64,000 bases of DNA, taken from the NCBI GenBank assembly GCA_016789305.1, contig JAEURJ010000023.1:124001-188000 (forward strand). The letters run 5' to 3'. This document shows positions 33,588 through 42,626 of the stretch, one piece after another. The translations under genes were made by a program, and so were the position numbers. The DNA comes from Anaerolineales bacterium (GTDB taxonomy: Bacteria; Chloroflexota; Anaerolineae; Anaerolineales; Villigracilaceae). The first letter of the stretch is position 1; every line of letters begins with the position of its first letter. The notes beneath the pieces were generated by a model. That model did not search any database and was not told the origin of the DNA. It worked only from the letters and a program-made list of their open reading frames with translations.

Positions 33588-34598
33588 TTACCCTTCCAAT
33601 TTGCCTTGTGTAAATAACTCTTCGAATGGCGCAATATATTTCTTAATGCCATCAAGGTCAAGCCATTCGGTATTGTTATCGCTTGAATAATAGAAGCCTT
33701 CCTTAAGAACTTTTCCTTTTGCCTGCCATGAATATCCGAACCAGGTTGCTTCCGCGGGTTGTACAACGAACATTTTATCAAGCTCGATCGTATGGCGCGC
33801 TTCATCTTCAGAAATCAACATTTCATGCAGCTTTTCGCCGGGACGAATTCCGATGATGTTGATTTCAGCCTGCGGTGCGATGGCCTGTGCAAGGTCGATC
33901 ACTTTTGTGCTTGGAATTTTAGGGATAAAGACCTCGCCGCCTTCCATCTGTTCGATGCAGTCGATCACAAAACGTACACCTTGTTCGAGTGAAAGCCAAA
34001 AGCGAGTCATACGATTGTCTGTCACAGTGATTTTTCCACCGGCTCGTTGCTTCAGGAATAAGGGAACTATCGAGCCGCGCGAACCGACGACATTCCCGTA
34101 TCGGACGCACGAAAATCTGGTTGCCGACCCCCCGGCATAGGCATTACTCTGAATTGTTAATTTTTCTGCTGCAAGTTTTGTGGCGCCATATAAATTTGCC
34201 GGGCTCACAGCCTTGTCCGTGCTGACAGTCAGCACCTTCTTGACACCGGCATCCAACGCTGCTTCCACTACATTGGCGGTCCCCATGATGTTGGTCTTGA
34301 TCGCCTCCATTGGGTTATATTCGCAGGCTGGTACCTGCTTGAGTGCCGCCGCATGGACCACAATATCCACCCCATGCATCGCACGGACGAGGCGCTCGCG
34401 GTCACGAATATCGCCGATGAAATAACGCAGGCTTTCATGGTTATAACCACCCACTTGCATCTCATGCTGCTTCAACTCATCACGGCTGAAGATAATGATC
34501 TTCTTCGGCTGTTTTTCCTCCAGCAATGTTTTTGTAAATTTCTTGCCAAACGAGCCTGTTCCACCCGTAACAAGCACTACTTGATTTTTCCAATCCAT
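33588..34598 (-). CDS. pseB: UDP-GlcNAc 4,6-dehydratase, PseB type
   Basis: The 336-residue protein has VLVTGGTGSFGKKFTKTLL at the N-terminus, VVHAAALKQVPACEYNPMEA, and VSTDKAVSPANLYGATKLAA with the TDK-YxxxK catalytic set, the hallmark of soluble FlaA1/PseB dehydratases. Further on are RYGNVVGSRGS, RMTRFWLSLEQGV and IRPGEKLHEMLIS. PseB converts UDP-GlcNAc to a UDP-4-keto-6-deoxy sugar with inversion at C5, the first step to pseudaminic acid and to some other 6-deoxy amino sugars. The PseC aminotransferase that normally follows is not in this window. It is 3 bases from the RmlD-like gene and 11 bases after a methyltransferase gene. Confidence 0.93.
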   Translation of the reverse strand: MDWKNQVVLVTGGTGSFGKKFTKTLLEEKQPKKIIIFSRDELKQHEMQVGGYNHESLRYFIGDIRDRERLVRAMHGVDIVVHAAALKQVPACEYNPMEAIKTNIMGTANVVEAALDAGVKKVLTVSTDKAVSPANLYGATKLAAEKLTIQSNAYAGGSATRFSCVRYGNVVGSRGSIVPLFLKQRAGGKITVTDNRMTRFWLSLEQGVRFVIDCIEQMEGGEVFIPKIPSTKVIDLAQAIAPQAEINIIGIRPGEKLHEMLISEDEARHTIELDKMFVVQPAEATWFGYSWQAKGKVLKEGFYYSSDNNTEWLDLDGIKKYIAPFEELFTQGKLEG

Positions 34599-34609
34599 GA
34601 TACGCGCTC

Positions 34610-35410
34610 CTATTTCATAGCCTTGAACAGGCCAGAGTCTTTCGTAATAAAGAGTCCGCCATCTTTTCCGATTTTTTCAGCCAACTCTTGTTCGAGATTT
34701 TGCAATTCATCCACCGAGACGTCCGACAGACTAATGGAGGAAAGAATGTAGCTCATCAATGGTTCCAATTCAGCAACTCGCAGGTTATCGACATATTGTG
34801 CCTTTTCAACTTTTGAAAAGACTTCCTTCAACTGAGTCACTCCACTTTCCAAGGTGAATGGGTTTGAAAACATATCTTTACTGAGGTTCGTATTCACTCG
34901 CCTTAGCCATTGATACATCTCCTTCATGTGATTCTCACCAACGGTGGTGGCGATCAAACAACCATCATCCTTAAGCACACGTTTGATCTCAGCCAATGCC
35001 TTTTTCCGATCAGGAACGTGATACAGCATGTGGTTGGCGATCACAACATCAAAAGTATCATCATTGTAAGGGATGGTCTGCGCATCCGCTTTCTCAAATT
35101 TGAAGCTTCTCCCAAGAGGAACCAAATTTCGCCACGCAGAATCAAGCATCCCGTCGGAAAGATCGGTCAGTGTGATGACCCAACCGGATGGGATTTTATC
35201 AGCACATTCCTTCCACATCGTACCCGCGCCACATCCCAATTCCAACACATTGGCATTTTGAGGCAGCCCAAGCAGGATATCAAAAATCCAATGGTACCAA
35301 CCTTGCGGATTCGTGCTAAATCGTTGATGAATTGCAATCCGTGCATCCAGATTTGATGAATCTTTATACTGGTCTTTGGTGAGGTATTGCTGGTCGGTAA
35401 ATCTTTGCAT
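34610..35410 (-). CDS. SAM-dependent methyltransferase
   Basis: The 266-residue protein has the class I fold: motif I in VLELGCGAGTMW, TLTDLSDGMLDSAW as the acidic-loop strand, DAQTIPYNDDTFDVVIANHMLYHVPD, and DDGCLIATTVGENHM. It belongs to the UbiE/Methyltransf_11 type. The substrate is not readable; sugar O- or N-methylation fits the context. It is one base from the next methyltransferase gene, so the pair is probably co-translated. Confidence 0.85.
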   Translation of the reverse strand: MQRFTDQQYLTKDQYKDSSNLDARIAIHQRFSTNPQGWYHWIFDILLGLPQNANVLELGCGAGTMWKECADKIPSGWVITLTDLSDGMLDSAWRNLVPLGRSFKFEKADAQTIPYNDDTFDVVIANHMLYHVPDRKKALAEIKRVLKDDGCLIATTVGENHMKEMYQWLRRVNTNLSKDMFSNPFTLESGVTQLKEVFSKVEKAQYVDNLRVAELEPLMSYILSSISLSDVSVDELQNLEQELAEKIGKDGGLFITKDSGLFKAMK

Positions 35411-35411
35411 T

Positions 35412-36233
35412 TTATTTTTTGATCACGATCAACGGATACTGTCCGTTTTCACCAAAGAATTTGGGATATTTTTCTTCAAGTCCATAGAGCCAGCGCAGGA
35501 TGGCTTTGCCGCCAAACCGCTCATGGATCAATGTGCGCAAAGTAAGCGTACTGGCCGAACGCCAGGCAATAATTTCAAATGGGATCTCCCTCCCAATTTC
35601 ATGTCGCAACCAGCGCGCATTGGTTTTCTTTACAAATGTGGCTTTCTTATCATGTGGCTGGGCCCTCATGGGTTTTCCGCGCAGCAAACGGCGCGCGCGA
35701 TGCGAGAGGATGATCAATTTATCTAGCCATCCAACCAGGGCGGGATTTGTCCAGCCGTTGACAATGGCAGCGCGCTTTCCACTTGCCAGAACGCGGAACA
35801 ATTCCAGATAAGTTCGTTTGTGCTCATTGGAGGGAAGGTGATGAATGGTATGCATGGATACAATTCCATCAAATGATTCTTTTTTGAATGGAAGGTTGGC
35901 AATATCGCCAACCACAAAGAGTCCATGATCGCCGATCCGTTTGCGTGCCTCACGCAAGGCCTGAATGGAGATATCAAAACAGACGCGTTTTTCATATCCC
36001 TGTGAATATGTCAGGTATTCATCATATTGCACGGGGCCGGAACCCGCATCCAACATGAAGCGTCCAGTTGACTCAATTCCACGGTGGACTCGCATACGTG
36101 TATCATGGATATAGTCTTTTACAACCGGCCGCAGGTCATCATAGCGGGCATTTTGGTACAGTCCGTTGTCCTCCTGCTGCCAGCCGATCTCATCATAAAA
36201 TTCGCGTACTTTTTGTTTGGTTTCGTTTGTCAT
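35412..36233 (-). CDS. SAM-dependent methyltransferase
   Basis: Read from ATG 36233 (MTNETKQKVREFYDEIGW) to avoid overlap with the upstream gene, the product has about 273 residues. Motif I is LDAGSGPVQYDEYL, followed by VCFDISIQALREAR, VVGDIANLPFKKESFDGIVS and MHTIHHLPSNEH, a class I methyltransferase. A basic segment (KLIILSHRARRLLRGKPMRA) near residue 180 is extra and may touch membrane or lipid-linked substrate. Substrate unknown. It is followed 1 base later by another methyltransferase gene. Confidence 0.82.
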   Translation of the reverse strand: MTNETKQKVREFYDEIGWQQEDNGLYQNARYDDLRPVVKDYIHDTRMRVHRGIESTGRFMLDAGSGPVQYDEYLTYSQGYEKRVCFDISIQALREARKRIGDHGLFVVGDIANLPFKKESFDGIVSMHTIHHLPSNEHKRTYLELFRVLASGKRAAIVNGWTNPALVGWLDKLIILSHRARRLLRGKPMRAQPHDKKATFVKKTNARWLRHEIGREIPFEIIAWRSASTLTLRTLIHERFGGKAILRWLYGLEEKYPKFFGENGQYPLIVIKK

Positions 36234-36282
36234 TTTATTTCTATTGTCAAGAAACTTTCTTAGGGATTTCATTGGCTTATTT

Positions 36283-37902
36283 TCAATTTGAAGTTGGCAC
36301 AACTCTAAAAATCAATACATCCTTCTTTCGATAAAAAATTTCGTATCGCCCTGTCTCAAAAAAACCACCAAAACTATATTCAAGATTATCTGCAAATATA
36401 GCAACAAATCCGTAATCGTCAAAATGAGTTTCAACATACTTCACCAATTGCCCCTGCTCAAGGCCAGATTGCTCATTTCGAACCATTTGTGAAAGGACAA
36501 AAACACGATTGGCAATATCATTAAATTCGGCAACTGATACCCATTCCAAACCCTGTGGAGTTGTCAAGCTTTGACGCTTGGTCAAGTAGGGAAACCATTC
36601 AGCCGTATCTGCTGAATACCAGTCAGCTTGTGTCAAAACAACAAATTTTGCGTCTTGGGGAGTGTTCTTTTCGAGGTACTCCATCGCGGTTCGTTCAATT
36701 GGTTTAATTGCCTTAAGCATCGGTTTATCGACAAGTTGTTGTGTAGCAGAAAGAATGATGATTGCAAGGTAAATAATACTAACCGGGATCTTTGAAAGAT
36801 TTGTCATGAAACGTTGCCATACGCCACCTGCATTACAACTGATCTGCAACAGGAAATAAGATACAAGGTTGTCGATGCTACGCAGTCCTATTGCAATTAA
36901 GATGGTAAGCGGCAACAAGCCAGAAATAGGGGAGTTTTTCGGCGCGACAATATAAGTCGCCAGTAGCCATGCAGGCAAGAAAAAATTTCTCCTATAAAGT
37001 AAAGCTGAAGCAAAACCGACCATTCCCAAAAACGCGAGAAAATAATCACTAGAAAACAAGACAATGATTGAAAACATGCTGCCAGCAAAGAATTTTTCGC
37101 TGAACTGGCCTGCGTCCATTTTTGCAACATTCCAAGCACTTACAAAAGGCGCTGTGCCAAAGCGATAAATCACTGTTCCCCACCATGGTAAAGATACAAA
37201 CGCTGCGCCTAAGCCTAAAATCAGCAAGTCAAAAACAATCCGTTTGGTTTTATAAGCTCCTAATGCAAAAACAAAACAGGATGTAACAGCAATCAATGCC
37301 CATTCAAGATGAGACATTAACGTAAGACCTAAAACAAAAGCAGAGAAGAAAAGATAATGCCATACACCCTTTCTTTGATAAAGCAAAAAGAAATACAGTG
37401 TCAAAATTGTGAATAATAATCCCGGAGACCGTGAAAGCCCACCTCCTTTCACGGTCCATTGATATACCTGAAAAACAATTGAAAATATTCCGGAAGCCAG
37501 CAATAATTCAACCCTGTCTTTTGTCAATTCCGAGGTAAGTAAAACAAAAGTGGCAATTGCCAAAAGATTAACTACAACCGGCAATATCTGTACCACGCGA
37601 AGAACCGATTCGCCAAAGATTTTCGATGAAATAAGTGCAAAATAAAAACCAAGAGGCGGATATGCAAAAGGAATTTGATAAGAGTTGTAATTCACATAAT
37701 AAGGCAGGAGGTAGTGATTTGATTTTATAGCGTAAATCATGTTGACAAAAAGCCCACCATCACCAAGTGGAAAAGTATTTTTCGATACAAAATAAGGATA
37801 ACGTACTATCATACCGATACAAACGGCTAGAATCATGACAATTATCTTAAATGAATTGTCAGATATTAAAGAAGATTGCTTATTATGATCAAAATTTTCC
37901 AT
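36283..37902 (-). CDS. GT-C-type membrane protein
   Basis: Starting at ATG 37902, which has GGAAG upstream and lies 1 base after the previous stop, the product is about 539 residues. It has some eleven membrane helices. The first extracytoplasmic loop contains FPLGDGGLFVNMIYAI, an acidic motif placed as in GT-C glycosyltransferases, and later QIPFAYPPLGFYFALI. The C-terminal soluble part (about 400-539) has FVVLTQADWYSADTAEWFPY. It resembles PMT/ArnT-like sugar transferases using polyprenyl-phosphate sugars. The gene is AT-richer than its neighbours, similar to the block after 45.7 kb. Confidence 0.65.
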   Translation of the reverse strand: MENFDHNKQSSLISDNSFKIIVMILAVCIGMIVRYPYFVSKNTFPLGDGGLFVNMIYAIKSNHYLLPYYVNYNSYQIPFAYPPLGFYFALISSKIFGESVLRVVQILPVVVNLLAIATFVLLTSELTKDRVELLLASGIFSIVFQVYQWTVKGGGLSRSPGLLFTILTLYFFLLYQRKGVWHYLFFSAFVLGLTLMSHLEWALIAVTSCFVFALGAYKTKRIVFDLLILGLGAAFVSLPWWGTVIYRFGTAPFVSAWNVAKMDAGQFSEKFFAGSMFSIIVLFSSDYFLAFLGMVGFASALLYRRNFFLPAWLLATYIVAPKNSPISGLLPLTILIAIGLRSIDNLVSYFLLQISCNAGGVWQRFMTNLSKIPVSIIYLAIIILSATQQLVDKPMLKAIKPIERTAMEYLEKNTPQDAKFVVLTQADWYSADTAEWFPYLTKRQSLTTPQGLEWVSVAEFNDIANRVFVLSQMVRNEQSGLEQGQLVKYVETHFDDYGFVAIFADNLEYSFGGFFETGRYEIFYRKKDVLIFRVVPTSN

Positions 37903-37903
37903 G

Positions 37904-39505
37904 TTACTTCCAGACGAACGGGTAACCAACCAAAAAATCAAATGTATTTTTAAACTGCGCAAGGCCTTCTTTGCTCAACACTTTTTCCACAGACCATGCT
38001 TCCAAATCATCCCAGAAATTCATCAAACGCCACGGGAAAGGGCGCGGATATTCAAAGAAGAAACGATAGGCATAATTCCAGGCAAACTCGATCTGTTTTT
38101 CATTCATCTGATGGGCTGGAATATCGCCCAAAACTTTTTCGAGCGTGGCATAGTACTCATCCCATGAGTTTGGATCAATCGTTATGCCGCGTCCACGATA
38201 GTGGGTTTGGCCACAGGAAATGACCGGGCGACCATTCATCGCGGTTTCGAGCCCAACGGTGGTGGTATAAGCCAAACCGACATCTGCAATTTCGATCAGA
38301 TCATAGGTATTGATTTTATCCAATGCGCCAATGACATGAATATGGCTTGGGAGTTCCGACAACGCTTCGCGCACTACCGTCCCCATGGACTTGGCTTGCG
38401 GAACAAGTTTTTCGCCCGGATGCACGCGAATCACCATTTGCACATCGGTGCGTTTTGCAAAATATTGGGCGGTCTTCGTGATCCATTCTGTCATTGAAGA
38501 AGCAAAAATATCGCGACCCAAAGTCAGGCTATCACCAAGCACATTCGCGGCCAGCATCACCACAGGGCGGTCATCCAGGCCCAGCATTTTGCGAGTCTCC
38601 GCCGCGCCTTGCGAAGAGACATACTGCCACAATCGCTTGGACTTGCCCCACACGCGGGCACCGCGGCGGGCGTTTTCAAGATCAGCAACACGCTCAAACA
38701 TGTCATCGGTGACAGGAAGCGAACAACGCGCCTCGACGAGATAATCTGTTTCCTGCTGCATAATCGATGAATTTTGCGCGAGCCAGATTTGTTCGCGTTG
38801 GTCGTTGAATTCGTAAGTGACTGCATCTATGTTCAAATAGCGAGCCACGCGAAAGACAATTCCCATTTCGAGGATCAAGCCATTCGGGATTAACACAACA
38901 TCAGGTTTGTTATTTTGCAAATATTCAAATGCGGCTTTGGCGGCAAATGTATTTCTTTCGATACGTAAGTTGTACAAAGCACGATCACTCGGATCATCCA
39001 TATTAACTTCTTCACGCATCAAAGTGTATTGCACATCCCAGAGTGAGATCTCTTTTATGTCAGCCAAGAGAATGTCCGGGAGATCGGAAGCAGGCTTGAG
39101 GTCCAGCATGGAAGCGTGCCCAATTAATGGGGACAACATTGAGAGCGCATCCTTTGTATGAAGCACGCGCTGTCGTTGTGTGAAATTATCCTTTTGTTTG
39201 TGCCATTCGGAATAAGGCAAGGTCAATAAAGTGACTTTATGCCCAAGCCCGGCAAGAATCAATCCGAGATAGGCGGATTGCTCGATCCAATAATGAAGCG
39301 TGGCAAAGAATAAAACATTCTTTCCGGGTTCCGCATTTTTTGCAATTGGCTCGACAATTGCACGCGCCACGGGCAGGGATTTTTGCAATCGATCCAGATT
39401 GAAATGATCCTTGCGCGGACGATTCCTCGACCGAAGCATCCAATCGATCTCGGCGGTAAAGGGCAGATCGCCCAAAAAATTCCTGAGGGTGGATTTGGCA
39501 GCCAC
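37904..39505 (-). CDS. Capsule polysaccharide synthesis-type protein
   Basis: The 533-residue protein starts with GTG overlapping the stop of the ABC ATPase gene (TAGTG). In the middle it has VLFFATLHYWIEQSAYLGLI and LAGLGHKVTLLTLPYSEW (GT-B N-domain). The C-domain has MVIRVHPGEKLVPQAKS, HIHVIGALDKINTYDLIEIA and GLAYTTTVGLETAMNGRPVI, the order of capsule-synthesis (KpsC/KpsS-like) and related transferases. The close tie to the Wzt gene suggests a step before export, such as chain extension or lipid-linker modification in the cytoplasm. Sugar specificity is unknown. Confidence 0.7.
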   Translation of the reverse strand: MAAKSTLRNFLGDLPFTAEIDWMLRSRNRPRKDHFNLDRLQKSLPVARAIVEPIAKNAEPGKNVLFFATLHYWIEQSAYLGLILAGLGHKVTLLTLPYSEWHKQKDNFTQRQRVLHTKDALSMLSPLIGHASMLDLKPASDLPDILLADIKEISLWDVQYTLMREEVNMDDPSDRALYNLRIERNTFAAKAAFEYLQNNKPDVVLIPNGLILEMGIVFRVARYLNIDAVTYEFNDQREQIWLAQNSSIMQQETDYLVEARCSLPVTDDMFERVADLENARRGARVWGKSKRLWQYVSSQGAAETRKMLGLDDRPVVMLAANVLGDSLTLGRDIFASSMTEWITKTAQYFAKRTDVQMVIRVHPGEKLVPQAKSMGTVVREALSELPSHIHVIGALDKINTYDLIEIADVGLAYTTTVGLETAMNGRPVISCGQTHYRGRGITIDPNSWDEYYATLEKVLGDIPAHQMNEKQIEFAWNYAYRFFFEYPRPFPWRLMNFWDDLEAWSVEKVLSKEGLAQFKNTFDFLVGYPFVWK

Positions 39506-40794
39506 TAACCCAACTTCTCAATTGACCAATTCAAGCGCGGACGAACAGGACCGACACGCGGCTCGGGCCAATGCGTACCGGGCGCACCGGAAACATCCAC
39601 ATTGAACGCGATCGCGTTTTCATCCATGAAATAACGGCGCACGCCAAATGAACTGGCATTGACGCCAATGGTGTAACGGCCCTCGTTGAAAACATCCGCA
39701 GGGATTTCGGCGCGGCTGATATAGCGGCCCGCATTACGCGAGTCGAATTTTTCAAACAGATTCGGTGCATCGGTATCGAACGATGTAAATACATATTCAC
39801 CACGAATGGTGCTGAGATACATTCCGACGCGCAGCCCGGTGACAGATGCATCCAATTGATATTCAAATTCGACAGTGACCGATTCCGTGGAGCGAACAGT
39901 ATCAACAGCCTTTCCGCTTCGATTCTTAATCCTCAAGCTGATCGGCCTAAATGGAGCGCTCGCAGCCGGGATATCTTCCGCTTCCCAAATCCGCTCGCCT
40001 GCCTGCGCCTGACCCGATGAAAGATAAAAGTCAACGGCCTCTTGCGTGGGAGCGCGCATGAGCATTTGACCTTTGTTCAGAACAATCGCTTCCTGCGTGA
40101 GACGAAGAATGGCTGACATATTATGGCTGACGAACAAAACCGTGCGTCCCTGCTGTGCCACATCGCCCATTTTGCCAAGGCATTTCTTCTGGAATTCGGC
40201 ATCCCCAACTGCGAGGACTTCATCCACCACAAGGATCTCAGGCTCGAGATGTGCAGCAACCGCAAATGCCAAACGCAGATACATGCCCGATGAATAGCGT
40301 TTTACGGGCGTATCAATATACTGAGTGACTTCGGAAAAATCCACGATCTCATCGAACTTGGAATCGATCTCGGTGCGTTTCATACCAAGGATCGCGCCGT
40401 TCATGTAGATGTTTTCGCGGCCTGTCAGTTCAGGGTGAAAGCCCGTTCCCACCTCGAGAAGTGAGCCGACACGTCCACGCACGGAAACTGTGCCGACAGT
40501 GGGCTCGGTGACACGGGAAAGTATCTTGAGCAGAGTGCTTTTGCCTGCGCCGTTGCGCCCCACAATACCGAGGACTTTACCTTCTTCGAGGTCGAAGGAA
40601 ACGTCCTTCAACGCCCAGACATAATTTTGGTTCATGCGATGGTCAGACTTGCCGATCATTGCCTTCGCCAGGCGAATGGGCGCAGAGACCGTATCCACGA
40701 TCACGTCACGGAGCATGTTGTAGCGGAATTTCGATTCCGCCGCACCGATCTTATATTGCTTGCCAATATTTTTTACTGAAATCGCTGTTGCCAT
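39505..40794 (-). CDS. wzt: Polysaccharide ABC exporter ATPase with Wzt carbohydrate-binding domain
   Basis: The 429-residue protein has Walker A GRNGAGKST (79-87), the signature YSSGM (167-171) typical of polysaccharide ABC ATPases, Walker B ILVVDE (187-192) and the switch His in VSHN (H224). A C-terminal domain of about 150 residues (about 275-425) with VRSTESVTVEFEYQLDASVT and a beta-rich pattern matches the Wzt C-terminal domain, which recognises the modified end of the exported chain. It exports the finished glycan with Wzm, encoded immediately upstream with a TAATG overlap. The C-terminal domain implies export that depends on a terminal cap. Confidence 0.93.
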   Translation of the reverse strand: MATAISVKNIGKQYKIGAAESKFRYNMLRDVIVDTVSAPIRLAKAMIGKSDHRMNQNYVWALKDVSFDLEEGKVLGIVGRNGAGKSTLLKILSRVTEPTVGTVSVRGRVGSLLEVGTGFHPELTGRENIYMNGAILGMKRTEIDSKFDEIVDFSEVTQYIDTPVKRYSSGMYLRLAFAVAAHLEPEILVVDEVLAVGDAEFQKKCLGKMGDVAQQGRTVLFVSHNMSAILRLTQEAIVLNKGQMLMRAPTQEAVDFYLSSGQAQAGERIWEAEDIPAASAPFRPISLRIKNRSGKAVDTVRSTESVTVEFEYQLDASVTGLRVGMYLSTIRGEYVFTSFDTDAPNLFEKFDSRNAGRYISRAEIPADVFNEGRYTIGVNASSFGVRRYFMDENAIAFNVDVSGAPGTHWPEPRVGPVRPRLNWSIEKLG

Positions 40795-41639
40795 TAGATC
40801 GTGTCCGCGAAGGTCTTTTCCATGCTTCGAAAATAGAAAAGGCCGGAGATGAAAATCAAAATTGAAATGCCGGTCGAGACCCAGAGCGTGATATCGGGTC
40901 CATTGCCAATACCGAGCAATGACCAGCGAAACCCATTAACCACTCCCGCCATCGGATTCAGGGAATAGAGAATCTGCCATTTCTCAGAGATCACAGTGGC
41001 GGAATATGCCACGGGTGTGGCAAACAGCCAAAACTGAGTCAGAAACGGAAGTGCCTGGTTTACGTCACGATATTGCACGTTGATCGCCGAAAGCCAAAGC
41101 GCAACACCAAGTGCAGTCACAATGGCTAGCAGAAGAAAGAGCGGGAGCGTCCACAGCAAATTCCACGCGGGGGTAACTTGATAGTAAAACATCAGAATCA
41201 CCAAAATGACAAAGGCAATTGCAAAATCCACCAGCCCGGAAAAGACTGATGACATGGGAAGGATAAGACGCGGGAAGTAGATCTTCGTGACCATGTTGTT
41301 GTGTGCCACAAGCGAACGGCTGCCTTGATTAAGGGCAACGACAAACAGGCCCCATGGCAACAGAGCGGTGAACGAAAATACCGGATAGGGAACCCCTTCT
41401 GTCGGCAGTTTGGCCACTTTATCGAACAAAAAGGTGAATACCAGCATGGTCATCACGGGTTGAATAACAGCCCATGCCATTCCCAAAAGGGTTTGCTTAT
41501 ATTTGACTTTTACATCGCGCCAGACCATGAAGAAAATCAATTCGCGGTACACCCATAAGTCGCGCAGGTTTAATGCCGCAAGACCCTTGGATGGTTTGAT
41601 GTAAACAGTGTGAGGTTCGTGCTTGGTAATTTCAGTCAT
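40794..41639 (-). CDS. wzm: Polysaccharide ABC exporter permease
   Basis: Read from ATG 41639 (MTEITKHEPHTVYI), one base past the previous stop, the product is about 281 residues with six membrane helices. It matches the ABC-2 permease of O-antigen and capsule exporters: LWVYRELIFFMVWRDVKVKY at the membrane entry, TLLGMAWAVIQPVMTMLVFT, and INVQYRDVNQALPFLTQFW. It forms the membrane channel for the Wzt ATPase. A longer frame to 41798 overlaps the upstream gene and looks spurious. Confidence 0.93.
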   Translation of the reverse strand: MTEITKHEPHTVYIKPSKGLAALNLRDLWVYRELIFFMVWRDVKVKYKQTLLGMAWAVIQPVMTMLVFTFLFDKVAKLPTEGVPYPVFSFTALLPWGLFVVALNQGSRSLVAHNNMVTKIYFPRLILPMSSVFSGLVDFAIAFVILVILMFYYQVTPAWNLLWTLPLFLLLAIVTALGVALWLSAINVQYRDVNQALPFLTQFWLFATPVAYSATVISEKWQILYSLNPMAGVVNGFRWSLLGIGNGPDITLWVSTGISILIFISGLFYFRSMEKTFADTI

Positions 41640-41640
41640 C

Positions 41641-42612
41641 TTATTTGATCTTGTCCCGGTTCGACTTGAACCATTCAATGGTTCGACGCATACCTTCTTC
41701 AAAGGAAACCTGAGCACTCCAGCCAAAGAGTTCCTTTGCGCGGGACACATCAAGTCCGCGGCGGGGCTGACCGTTGGGTTTATCCGTTTGCCAGACAATT
41801 TTTCCCTGGAAGCCGGTCATTTTGACAACGAGTTCAGTAAGATCCTTGATGGAAATCTCATAACCGGAACCGAGGTTGACGGGCAGGTCACCGTTATAAC
41901 TTTCAGCAGCTGTCACAAGACCATCCGCGGCATCTTCCACATAGAGGAATTCACGGGTGGGAGAACCATCACCCCAGGCAGGCATTTCCTTATCGCCGCG
42001 TTCACCCGCTTCCACTGCTTTACGGATCAAAGCCGGAATCACATGCGAGGTCTGCAAGTTGAAATTGTCACGCGGGCCATATAAATTAACAGGTAGCAGA
42101 TAAATGGCATTGAATCCATATTGCTGGCGATAGGTTTGGGCCTGAACAAGCATCATTTTCTTGGCAAGGCCATAGGGGGCATTGGTTTCTTCTGGATAGC
42201 CGTTCCAGATATCATCTTCCTTGAAAGGGACCGGGGTGAATTTAGGGTAGGCACATACTGTTCCGGTCGCAACAAACTTGCCCACGCCGTGCTTGTATGC
42301 ATGGTGCATCAATTCCACACCCATGATCATATTGTCATAGAAAAATTCAGCGGGGTGTTCACGGTTCGCGCCAATGCCGCCCACATTGGCGGCGAGGTGG
42401 ATCACGATCACATTTTTAGCATCCGCACCCTTCAACGCATCCGCATACAAACGTTCGATGGCTTCGCGTTGAGTCAAATCATAATCTTTTTTGCGGGGAA
42501 TGAAAATGTCCGTTGCACCGCGTTGCTTCAACTTCTCAATCACAAACGAGCCGAGGAATCCTCCCCCGCCTGTCACAATCACTCTTTTATTTTTCCAGAA
42601 ACCTTCTGCCAT
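41641..42612 (-). CDS. GDP-L-fucose synthase-like epimerase/reductase
   Basis: The 323-residue protein has VIVTGGGGFLGSFVIEKL, VIHLAANVGGIGANREHPAE and the AKK of the YxxxK pair in NAPYGLAKKMM, followed by LLPVNLYGPRDNFNLQTSH and VIPALIRKA, all close to GDP-L-fucose synthase (Fcl/WcaG). That enzyme makes GDP-fucose from GDP-4-keto-6-deoxy-mannose. Where the usual Ser-Ser-Cys stands, this protein has TGTVCAYP, a variant seen in related reductases, so the substrate may differ. No GDP-mannose 4,6-dehydratase is present in the window. It lies 1 base from the Wzm start. Confidence 0.82.
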   Translation of the reverse strand: MAEGFWKNKRVIVTGGGGFLGSFVIEKLKQRGATDIFIPRKKDYDLTQREAIERLYADALKGADAKNVIVIHLAANVGGIGANREHPAEFFYDNMIMGVELMHHAYKHGVGKFVATGTVCAYPKFTPVPFKEDDIWNGYPEETNAPYGLAKKMMLVQAQTYRQQYGFNAIYLLPVNLYGPRDNFNLQTSHVIPALIRKAVEAGERGDKEMPAWGDGSPTREFLYVEDAADGLVTAAESYNGDLPVNLGSGYEISIKDLTELVVKMTGFQGKIVWQTDKPNGQPRRGLDVSRAKELFGWSAQVSFEEGMRRTIEWFKSNRDKIK

Positions 42613-42626
42613 TCTGTCTCCTTGAA

